Positions 24,960 to 33,285 of a stretch of 50,392 bases of DNA are shown piece by piece. Location of the stretch: positions 1-50,392 of the forward strand of contig NZ_CAKMRU010000004.1 of the NCBI RefSeq assembly GCF_928368155.1, written 5' to 3'. The DNA comes from Anaerococcus ihuae. GTDB lineage: Bacteria > Bacillota > Clostridia > Tissierellales > Peptoniphilaceae. How positions within the stretch are numbered: position 1 is the first letter of the stretch; every line of letters begins with the position of its first letter. The notes below the pieces were generated by a model. That model saw only the letters and a program-made list of their open reading frames with translations. It was not told the origin of the DNA and searched no databases. Position numbers and translations under genes: made by a program.

Positions 24960-26270
24960 TTATTCTCCTTTTTTAGTAAATATAGATATAGCTGTATAAA
25001 TTATGAACCCAGCTAAAATTCCGTTTAAAGCTGGTAATCCAAAAATACCATTCAATGCACTTTTCCCACTTGCTATTCCATTTAAGATCTTAACAAGTAC
25101 AAGAGCTAAAATCCAGCTAATCCAGGGAATTAAATCCCAATCTTTAATAGAATTACTATCCAAATCAGGATAAGATCTTTTGTTAACAACATAATAATTG
25201 GATAAAATTATTCCAGCTAATGGCGGAACAATTACTCCTAAAAGATTTAAAAATTTAAATAAAACAGCAATATCATAAGGTTTTGTTAAACACAAAAGTC
25301 CAGATGCAAGCAACACTATACTTATTATTTTCTTTCTATTTGTAGAAAAAGTATTGGCCAAATTCAATGAAGAAGAATATAAATTTGCCGCATTAGTTGT
25401 AAAAATATTTGTTGTCATCAAAATCAAAGAAGGTATAACCAAACCTAATTTTAGTAAAACAGCAGTTAAATCACTGTCATTCATTCCTATGCCGGCAATT
25501 GCACCACAAATAATTAAAAGACTATTTCCTCCCAATAATCCAACACAAGCACTAATCATTGCTTCCTTGGAATTTTTAGCAAATCTCATTGTATCAGCAA
25601 TACAAGTAGCGGTCGATAAAATCCAAGTACCAATAACTATAGTTATTCCATTAATCAAAGACATTTTATCAGCAGCTTGCCAAGAAAATATCTTATCCCA
25701 TCCAGAAATATTTCCGGATTTTAGAGCTGTTCCAAGAGAAAGGAAAATTATTGCAGGAATAGCGACATAACCTAAAATTGTAATCGCTTTAATACCAGCA
25801 AATGAAAAAATTCCCATTACAATTGCAGACAAAAATAATATTGCTAATTCTCCATAACCTTCTATCCCCAAAACGCTTGAAATAAATTTTCCATAAGTAG
25901 CAGCTTGGATTGTGTACCAACCAATATTAACTATTGGGACAAATAAAGTTGCAATTTTAGAACCCTTATTACCAAAAGTATGTCTAGTTATAAGAGCAAA
26001 ACTTAAGCCAGTTTTACTTGCCATATTAGCGATTGCCACAGCAATAAAACAAAGAAAAATATTTCCAATACTTATAGCAGTTAATATTTCTTTAAAACTT
26101 AACCCGCTAGCAAGTCCTCCTCCGGTCATCATACTTGTAATAACAAAAACAAATCCCAGCCAAACAATAGTAATTGACCAAAAACTTTTTCTTGCATCTT
26201 TTGGAACTGCTGAATTTTCAAAATCCATATCAACATATTCCGTACTTCTAACATTAATTTTGTCGTTCAT
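24960..26270 (-). CDS. codB: Cytosine/purine permease, NCS1 family (CodB-like)
   Basis: This 436-residue NCS1-family transporter has twelve predicted membrane helices. It has the conserved TM1 region (WLGFVFVITSMMTGGGLASGL), LITRHTFGNKGSK, NIGWYTIQAATYGKF and late helices with GVIVPPLAGIILSNYYVV. CodB-type members import cytosine or purine bases with H+ or Na+. As first gene of an operon with a deaminase and GntR regulator it probably supplies the deaminase's base. AAGGAGGAAGC precedes the ATG. Confidence 0.88.
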   Translation of the reverse strand: MNDKINVRSTEYVDMDFENSAVPKDARKSFWSITIVWLGFVFVITSMMTGGGLASGLSFKEILTAISIGNIFLCFIAVAIANMASKTGLSFALITRHTFGNKGSKIATLFVPIVNIGWYTIQAATYGKFISSVLGIEGYGELAILFLSAIVMGIFSFAGIKAITILGYVAIPAIIFLSLGTALKSGNISGWDKIFSWQAADKMSLINGITIVIGTWILSTATCIADTMRFAKNSKEAMISACVGLLGGNSLLIICGAIAGIGMNDSDLTAVLLKLGLVIPSLILMTTNIFTTNAANLYSSSLNLANTFSTNRKKIISIVLLASGLLCLTKPYDIAVLFKFLNLLGVIVPPLAGIILSNYYVVNKRSYPDLDSNSIKDWDLIPWISWILALVLVKILNGIASGKSALNGIFGLPALNGILAGFIIYTAISIFTKKGE

Positions 26271-26289
26271 GCTTCCTCCTTAAAATAAA

Positions 26290-26300
26290 AGGTATTACCT
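26290..26300 (-). promoter_or_regulatory. Palindrome AGGTATTACCT, candidate GntR operator
   Basis: AGGTA-T-TACCT is a perfect dyad flanked by AAAATAAA and ATTTTG. It lies between a weak promoter (minus-strand TATACT at 26311-26316) and the codB start, so a bound repressor would cover the transcription start. HutC-type GntR proteins use GT/TAC-armed palindromes of this kind. Assignment to the operon's own GntR gene is inference. Confidence 0.5.
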
Positions 26301-26371
26301 ATTTTGCTATAGTATATCATAATGCGAAAGTTTTGAAAAGGTTTTAATATAATTAATAAAATATTCTATGC

Positions 26372-26377
26372 TATAAT
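26372..26377 (+). promoter_or_regulatory. Extended -10 box upstream of the HAD repeat region
   Basis: TG-C-TATAAT (26369-26377) is a good extended -10, starting 42 nt before the first repeat unit's ATG. It is probably the promoter for the HAD gene, giving a leader of roughly 415 nt that contains both tandem units. Confidence 0.5.
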
Positions 26378-26410
26378 ATAAATGTAAATTTAAAAAATTT
26401 AGCATAAATA

Positions 26411-26800
26411 ATGAGAAATATAAAGATGATATTTTTTGATGTGGTAAATGGCTTAAAAATTTGCCAGTGGCAAAATTTTAACATTTACCCCGCGGACTTA
26501 AATAAATAAAAAATTTTGCAAAATAGCTAATTAAGATATTTTTAAAAATAACAAGTGATAAAAGAGCGTGTTGAGTATGCACATATAAAAGAGTAAGGAG
26601 AAATAATGAAAAATGTAAAAATGATATTTTTTGATGTGGTAAATGGCTTAAAAATTTGCCAGTGGCAAAATTTTAACATTTACCCCGCGGAATTAAATGC
26701 ATTAAAAATTTTGCAAAATAATTATTTATGATATTTTCAAAAAATAATAAGTGATTATAGAGCGTGTTGAGTTTGCATATAGAAAAGATTAGGAGAAATA
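26411..26800 (+). repeat. Two 195-bp tandem units, each a false HAD-gene start
   Basis: Units start at 26411 and 26606, and the real gene starts at 26801: exactly 195 bp apart each time. Each unit opens with an ATG and sequence like the gene's first 30 nt (MRNIKMIFFDV, MKNVKMIFFDV; real gene MKNIKIVFFDI). It then runs into a palindrome (GGTAAATG...CATTTACC enclosing AAATTTGCCA-G-TGGCAAAATTT) and the short in-frame stretch ICQWQNFNIYPA, and stops after 32 or 42 codons. Units 1 and 2 also end with the same leader (GAGCGTGTTGAG and an AAGGAG or TAGGAG site). This fills most of the 530-nt gap 26271-26800. Confidence 0.8.
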
Positions 26801-27580
26801 ATGAAAAATATAAAAATAGTGTTCTTTGACATCGACGGCACCCTTGTGCCTCTCGATAAAGATGATATTTCAGAAAAGTCGGTATTTGCTTTGAATAAGC
26901 TTAAGGAAAATGGAATTAAAATTTGTGTTGCAACCGGCAGAGCGCCAATCCAGCTTCCAAAATTTAGGGGAATTGACTTTGATGTTTATTTAAATTTTAA
27001 TGGATCTTTGGTTTTCAATGAAAAAGAAGATATTTTCAAAAATCCCCTTTCAAAAAAGGATATTTTTACCCTACTTGAAAATGGAAATGCTATGGATAAG
27101 CCTTTGGCTGTTGCAAGTAAGGAAATTTATGCTTGTAATGGTACAAATCCTGATTTGGAAGAATATTTTTCCTTTGGAGGAAGTCAGCCAGAAATTTATG
27201 AAAAATTTGAAAAATTTATTGAAAATGAAGAAATTTACCAAGCAATTTTACCAATAAAAAACTATGAATATGAAAGAGCCATGGATAATGTTTTGACAAC
27301 CAAAATTGCAGCTTGGTGGGACAGGGCAGTAGATTTGATTCCAAAAAACGGCGGAAAAGGAAGAGCAATCGAAAAAGTTTTGTCATATTATAATATAAAA
27401 AAGGACGAATGCATGGCTTTTGGTGATGGAAACAATGATTTGGAAATGTTTGAAGCTATAAAATATGGAATTTGCATGGAAAACGGATCAGATGATTTAA
27501 AAAATATTTCCTATGATGTGTGTAAAAGCGTAGATGATGATGGGATTTATTATTATTTAAAAGAAAAAGGATTAATTTAG
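26801..27580 (+). CDS. Cof-type HAD-IIB phosphatase
   Basis: This 259-residue HAD-superfamily hydrolase of the Cof/IIB class dephosphorylates sugar phosphates, nucleotides or cofactors. Motif I is FFDIDGTLVPL (nucleophile Asp 10), motif II is CVATGRAP, motif III Lys lies in the NGGKGRAIEKVL segment and motif IV is AFGDGNNDLEMF. The IIB cap lies between motifs II and III. TAGGAG precedes the ATG. The substrate is unknown. Confidence 0.9.
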   Translation: MKNIKIVFFDIDGTLVPLDKDDISEKSVFALNKLKENGIKICVATGRAPIQLPKFRGIDFDVYLNFNGSLVFNEKEDIFKNPLSKKDIFTLLENGNAMDKPLAVASKEIYACNGTNPDLEEYFSFGGSQPEIYEKFEKFIENEEIYQAILPIKNYEYERAMDNVLTTKIAAWWDRAVDLIPKNGGKGRAIEKVLSYYNIKKDECMAFGDGNNDLEMFEAIKYGICMENGSDDLKNISYDVCKSVDDDGIYYYLKEKGLI

Positions 27581-27682
27581 TTGATTTTGTATCAGAATTA
27601 TTTTTTATTATAGGAATTAAAAATTTAAAATTAATTACGATTTCAAATTTTGATATAATAAAATTTTCAATATTTTTACAAC

Positions 27683-27724
27683 AAAAAGGTCTTGATGTGA
27701 ATATTTAAATCAAGACCTTTTTTT
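27683..27724 (+). terminator. Terminator after the HAD gene
   Basis: A perfect 13-bp stem (AAAAAGGTCTTGA with TCAAGACCTTTTT) is followed by TTTATTTATT. The remaining 27581-27917 is AT-rich, and I see nothing else in it. Confidence 0.9.
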
Positions 27725-27917
27725 ATTTATTCTTATTGGGATTCTAGTTAATGAAAGTATTTTCTATCAAATTATTTATTAAATTTAAAAATTATTATAT
27801 TGTCTTTTTAAATATATCAAACAAAATACTAATAAATTTTAGTCATTTTTGAAATAAACTCAAATTAAAAATTAGCAATAACTCCTTTATCCCGCACTAA
27901 AATTCAAAGAAGAAATC

Positions 27918-30900
27918 ACTTCAATACAATAAATTTTACTAATAACTTATAAAAGTCATCGACTTTGATATCAAATTCCTTATTTCAATACATCTAATGT
28001 TATTAATCAACACTGGAGCAACATATTTAAAAGATTCTCCAAGCATATTTCAATACATCTAATGTTCTTAATCAACCGATAGCGTCTTTACGTGCTTTGT
28101 TAAAGCTGTAAATTTCAATACATCAAATGTTATTAATCAACAATTTTTACAGATAGAATAAAGGGAAAAAATGGTAAATTTCAATACATCTAATGTTATT
28201 AATCAACTTGTAACATAATTATTACCAAGTTCAACTATAGCATTTCAATACATCTAATGTTACTAATCAACATTTTATGAAATAAAACCTAGCTGGTACC
28301 CAGTATTATTTCAATACATCTAATGTTACTAATCAACTTGGATACAGGCACATTAGAATTTCTCAAAAGGTTTATTTCAATACATCTAATGTTACTAATC
28401 AACATGAGAACTTATTCTGATTCATTGGCAATAGAAACTTTATTTCAATACATCTAATGTTACTAATCAACCAGCTAAAGGAGAAATAGCATTGACAATA
28501 CTTGTATTTCAATACATCAAATGTTATTAATCAACTTATAAAAATAATAAATTGGACTATTTAAAAGAAGTATTTCAATACATCAAATGTTAATAATCAA
28601 CATACGTTGTTATAAATACATTTTTACAGTTAGCATTATTTCAATACATCAAATGTTAATAATCAACGTTAGACAATTATAAACGTCTTGATCAGATTAC
28701 AGAATTTCAATACATCAAATGTTAATAATCAACAAGAAGTACGCCTATAGATTTTGTTGTAAATACCTAATTTCAATACATCAAATGTTAATAATCAACT
28801 ATTATTGGGCAGTTACTTTTTTACCAACATATATATTTCAATACATCAAATGTTAATAATCAACGGGTAAACCAAATACAAAAAGACGTTACGATATTAA
28901 AATTTCAATACATCAAATGTTAATAATCAACAACTACTTTATTGTTAGATAGTCGGTATTGGTAGTACATTTCAATACATCAAATGTTAATAATCAACAG
29001 AAGTATTTGAAACGGTTTTGAAAGTTCTTGGAGAATTTCAATACATCAAATGTTAATAATCAACACATATATTTTTCTATTTTCTTCTTTTAGACAACCA
29101 CATTTCAATACATCAAATGTTAATAATCAACTAGGGAATGATAACAGGATAGTTCTGGTAGTTGAATTTCAATACATCAAATGTTAATAATCAACAATAG
29201 GGAATGATAACAGGATAGTTCTGGTAGTTGAATTTCAATACATCAAATGTTAATAATCAACTTCCATCAGAAGAGTTTGCCCAAGCTGTATGAAAATAAT
29301 TTCAATACATCAAATGTTAATAATCAACATTGTGCTTAACCGTTGTTGTTCCACTTGCTAGCTGTATTTCAATACATCAAATGTTAATAATCAACCAAAT
29401 ATGAAGGACAAGAAGTTACACAAGAAGAATTATTTCAATACATCAAATGTTAATAATCAACCAAAACATAGACGTCCTCTAGTTCATTTTTATTAATATT
29501 TCAATACATCAAATGTTAATAATCAACAACTGTTACACAAACTGTAAGTGAAAGTAAAGAAGTATTTCAATACATCAAATGTTAATAATCAACAGATAGT
29601 GGTTTGGAAATAAATTCAAAAGATTATCATTTCAATACATCAAATGTTAATAATCAACTTTACCTTGAATAGCATGTATTGCTTGATATACATCATTTCA
29701 ATACATCAAATGTTAATAATCAACGTGTTTTATGTCTAACATTAGCGTTATTTGGTAGGAAATTTCAATACATCAAATGTTAATAATCAACTTATTAATC
29801 TTAACAATATTATTTATATTATCCCTTAATTTCAATACATCAAATGTTAATAATCAACTAGAATAGCTGGTGCAATTGTAGATTTAGCATACAAATTTCA
29901 ATACATCAAATGTTAATAATCAACATAAGCATATCAAATTGGGAGAAACATCAAAATGTATTTCAATACATCAAATGTTAATAATCAACTTGTTTTACCA
30001 ACTCCTACAAGTCCAGTTTCAAACTCATTTCAATACATCAAATGTTAATAATCAACTAAATTTATTTTAAATAAAAAAAGCATCTTTATTTTATTTCAAT
30101 ACATCAAATGTTAATAATCAACAATATCGGCTATCTTTTTTTATTTACTTTTATTTTATTTCAATACATCAAATGTTAATAATCAACACACATTGGGCGA
30201 CAATATAGATTATAATTACCTTGATTTCAATACATCAAATGTTAATAATCAACTTGTTAATGGTCAAGAAAATCAATGCTTACTTATAATATTTCAATAC
30301 ATCAAATGTTAATAATCAACTTATATGAAGAAAAATAATAAGAAAAGTGTTAAAAAATTTCAATACATCAAATGTTAATAATCAACCCGCAAAAGCTGAC
30401 ACACAGCACTACTATCAAAAATTTCAATACATCAAATGTTAATAATCAACATTGTTCTTTATTTTTGGAGATTGTTATTTATGTTTATTTCAATACATCA
30501 AATGTTAATAATCAACGTATGTCGTTAAACTGCTATTTTTTATTGTAAATTTATTTCAATACATCAAATGTTAATAATCAACAGATTTTGATCCGGATTT
30601 ATTGAAAGAACTAACAGAATTTCAATACATCAAATGTTAATAATCAACGCTTATAACAATATAACCAATATTGATGATTATTTATTTCAATACATCAAAT
30701 GTTAATAATCAACGCATGCTGCTATAATTCGAAAATCTGAAAATAAATAATTTCAATACATCAAATGTTAATAATCAACGTATTATCTTTTGCGACATTC
30801 ATGGGGAATTATATAATTTCAATACATCAAATGTTAATAATCAACGGCTATATAGGAAATATCAAAAATTTATTTAATTCTTATTTCAATACATCAAATG

Positions 30901-31374
30901 TTAATAATCAACCTAAAAATTGCTTTGAAAAAGCTGTTACACAAGCAGTATTTCAATACATCAAATGTTAATAATCAACAGGAGTATATATAGGCTGGCT
31001 TTTGGAACAAGACATATTTCAATACATCAAATGTTAATAATCAACTTCAAAAACCAAGCACCAATCCCCATTTCGACTAAGATTTCAATACATCAAATGT
31101 TAATAATCAACGATAAGGATACTAATTTAAAAGGCTACAAATATGAATTTCAATACATCAAATGTTAATAATCAACTCTTACCTATAAGGATAAATATCT
31201 ACCCAAGTCTTAATTTCAATACATCAAATGTTAATAATCAACGAAGAAGAGAGTCCAACCTTGAAAACAGTAAGAGAAATTTCAATACATCAAATGTTAA
31301 TAATCAACTGATAAAATTCTTCTATGCATTGTAAATACTATATTATTTCAATACATCAAATGTTAATAATCAAC
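27918..31374 (-). CRISPR. Type I-B CRISPR array, 52 repeats and 51 spacers plus one decayed repeat
   Basis: 30-bp repeats run from 27982 to 31374 with 34-38-nt spacers, and a decayed repeat (27918-27947, about 22 of 30 matching) precedes the first with a 34-nt spacer. On the transcribed minus strand the repeat begins GTTGATTATTAACATTTG and ends ATGTATTGAAAT, the ATTGAAAY end that forms the 8-nt handle of I-B crRNAs. Repeats from 28572 to 31374 look identical. The nine at the 27982 end vary (ATCT or ATCA; GTTATT, GTTCTT or GTTACT), which marks that end as the old trailer. The leader and cas2 are at the other end. Two neighbouring spacers (29132-29165 and 29196-29231) are nearly the same. Confidence 0.98.
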
Positions 31375-31511
31375 ACCAATATAAAATACACATTTTAAAT
31401 ATACATCCCATCATTATATTACCTATTTTATTAGATTCTTTGATTTTTTACCAGCTATTTCTACTTTTTGCTTTTCTTTGTTTTTTCAAATTCTTTTGTT
31501 TTTGCTGGTAT
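31375..31511 (-). promoter_or_regulatory. CRISPR leader between cas2 and the array
   Basis: This AT-rich 137-nt leader lies between the cas2 stop codon and the newest repeat. On the minus strand it holds a TATAAT -10 candidate (31413-31418) about 40 nt before the first repeat. New spacers are expected to enter at 31374. Confidence 0.65.
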
Positions 31512-31793
31512 TTATATTATTAGATCTTCTTCAAGTGATTTGTATTTTCCTATTGTTTCTTCTTCGAAGGTTTCTTTGTTATACATTTTTATTATTGTTA
31601 CAAAGTCCTCTTCTTTTTTTATTGTTTTTTCAATTTCTCTTTTCAAAGCTATAATTTTTGATGGGCTTATTTCTCCTCTAAATACTGAATTTTGGTGGTG
31701 AGTTAAATATTTTTTGCAAATTTTAAAGACTTTATTTACTCTTTTTTCTCCAACATCATAGAATAGAAATACATAATTGTAATTTTTTGCCAC
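31512..31793 (-). CDS. cas2: CRISPR-associated endonuclease Cas2
   Basis: This 93-residue ferredoxin-fold protein forms the core of the Cas1-Cas2 integrase that inserts new spacers. It shows YVFLFYDVGEKRVNKVFKIC (metal-site Asp) and LTHHQNSVFRGEIS. The start shares a base with the cas1 stop codon (TAATGG), so it is coupled. It is last in the cas operon, next to the leader. Confidence 0.95.
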   Translation of the reverse strand: MAKNYNYVFLFYDVGEKRVNKVFKICKKYLTHHQNSVFRGEISPSKIIALKREIEKTIKKEEDFVTIIKMYNKETFEEETIGKYKSLEEDLII

Positions 31794-32791
31794 TAATATT
31801 TCCTTTCTAATAAATATGGTTCGAATTCTTTGTCTTCTAGTATATATTTTATTAATTTATAGCAATCTAGTTTTATTTGTGTTTGATAGCTCACATTTCT
31901 TTTTAATTTTTCATTTTTAAATTTTGTTTCTATTCTTTTTTCAAAAGCTGCTATAAATATTTTCTTACCTTCATCGTTTAGTATGCAATAATTTTGCTCT
32001 TTTATAAAGTGATCTTCTACTCTAATTTTTCTATTGTTTACTAAATCAAAAATTGTTTTAAATACTAATATAGGCTTGAATGCTTCACACATATCTAGGG
32101 AAAGAGAAAATCTTGATTCACTTGGTTCGTGCAAATAACTTATGGCTTGATTTAAGTGAGTTCTATAGATTGCCGTTATAGTTTTTGTGTATAAAAGTGA
32201 ATTTCCGAATGATATCAAAGCATTTATTGGATTATCAGGGGGTCTTCTTACTCTTTTATTTAAAATAAAATCTTCATTTAGAAAATATTTAAAAGAATCA
32301 TAGAATCCTTGCCAAATTTTTCCTTCTATATATAAAATTTGTTTAATATCATTTGCCTTATCAAGCTCTTTTGGAATTTCATTTTTTAGATAATCAAGGA
32401 AAGTTTTCACTTCTTTTTTATCATGTTTATAGTAATGATAAAGAACTTGGTAGATATTTTTCCCTATTGCTCCTACAATTTTTTTTGCTATTTCTATTCT
32501 TTTTTCATTATAGACTTCCACTTGTTTAACCAAAAGTTTTCCGCTTATATATTTTTCCCTTGGATAAAATGTTCCAGAATAGTTTCCATAATAATTAAAA
32601 AAATGTAGGACTATATGCTTACTTGCAAGAAAATCTAATAATTTTGTATTGATTGTAGTCTCGCTTAGTATGTAAAGCTCTCTTATGCTTTCTATTGGTA
32701 AATAAACATTTTTACCATTTACCCTATAGCACAAGGAATTGTCTTTTCTTTTTATTTGTCCATCTGTTAAAAGATATTTTGTTTTTCCCAT
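31793..32791 (-). CDS. cas1: CRISPR-associated endonuclease Cas1 (type I-B)
   Basis: This 332-residue integrase catalyses spacer insertion. The start at 32791 (MGKTKYLLTDGQIKRKD) has AGGTGAAAGT before it; an earlier ATG at 32812 lies inside cas4. The N-terminal beta domain is followed by the helical catalytic domain with its three metal ligands: Glu in YIEGKIWQGFYDSF, His in YLHEPSESRFSLSLDMCE and Asp in the same segment. The length is normal for Cas1b. Confidence 0.95.
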   Translation of the reverse strand: MGKTKYLLTDGQIKRKDNSLCYRVNGKNVYLPIESIRELYILSETTINTKLLDFLASKHIVLHFFNYYGNYSGTFYPREKYISGKLLVKQVEVYNEKRIEIAKKIVGAIGKNIYQVLYHYYKHDKKEVKTFLDYLKNEIPKELDKANDIKQILYIEGKIWQGFYDSFKYFLNEDFILNKRVRRPPDNPINALISFGNSLLYTKTITAIYRTHLNQAISYLHEPSESRFSLSLDMCEAFKPILVFKTIFDLVNNRKIRVEDHFIKEQNYCILNDEGKKIFIAAFEKRIETKFKNEKLKRNVSYQTQIKLDCYKLIKYILEDKEFEPYLLERKY

Positions 32792-32799
32792 ACTTTCAC

Positions 32800-33285
32800 C
32801 TAAATCTTGCAATATTCATAATAAGCACATTTGGTACATCCCTTAATTTTTTTGAATTTTGGGATTTTTTCTTTTGAAATAAATTCTTCTATTTCTTTAA
32901 GTAATTTTTCTAGTTCTTTTTCTTTTCCATCATCTAAGTCCAAATATTCTATTTTTTTGCCTTGATTGTTTTCAACAAATTCTAATTTTCCTTTTTTGAC
33001 TATTCCTTTTTTCTTCAAAATATAAAGATAATAATAAAGTTGCCATCTAGCAGCTTCTTTGTCTGCATCTGACTTTTTAATTTCTACCAAATATTTATCT
33101 GTAATTTTATCAACCACTATATTGTCTATTTTTATCTCAGAATTTTTCTTGTTTTCGCTTTTATTTAAGTGGATTTCTTTTCCTATTTTTACAAGTTCAC
33201 TGTTATCTTCGAAATTCAATTTGTTGGCAAACAAATAGCACTGTCTTTTACAATGAAAATAATAATTTATTATTGTTCCATTCAT
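32800..33285 (-). CDS. cas4: CRISPR-associated exonuclease Cas4
   Basis: This 161-residue RecB-family nuclease has four cysteines for an Fe-S cluster: two in YYFHCKRQCYLF and two or more in GCTKCAYYEYCKI. The nuclease core has DNIVVDKI, YLVEIKKS (ExK) and RWQLYYYLYIL. In type I-B systems Cas4 trims prespacers and helps choose PAM-flanked ones. It overlaps cas3 by 4 nt and Cas1 starts inside its 3' flank. Confidence 0.94.
   Translation of the reverse strand: MNGTIINYYFHCKRQCYLFANKLNFEDNSELVKIGKEIHLNKSENKKNSEIKIDNIVVDKITDKYLVEIKKSDADKEAARWQLYYYLYILKKKGIVKKGKLEFVENNQGKKIEYLDLDDGKEKELEKLLKEIEEFISKEKIPKFKKIKGCTKCAYYEYCKI

Noticed and set aside
30765..31334. Open frames across the CRISPR array (repeated QYIKC or NTSNVNNQ)
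   Set aside because: They are translations of the repeats themselves, in non-coding array DNA.
27982..31374. Spacers matching the prophage remnant in this window
   Set aside because: No match was found by eye in either orientation; a proper alignment would be needed to settle it.
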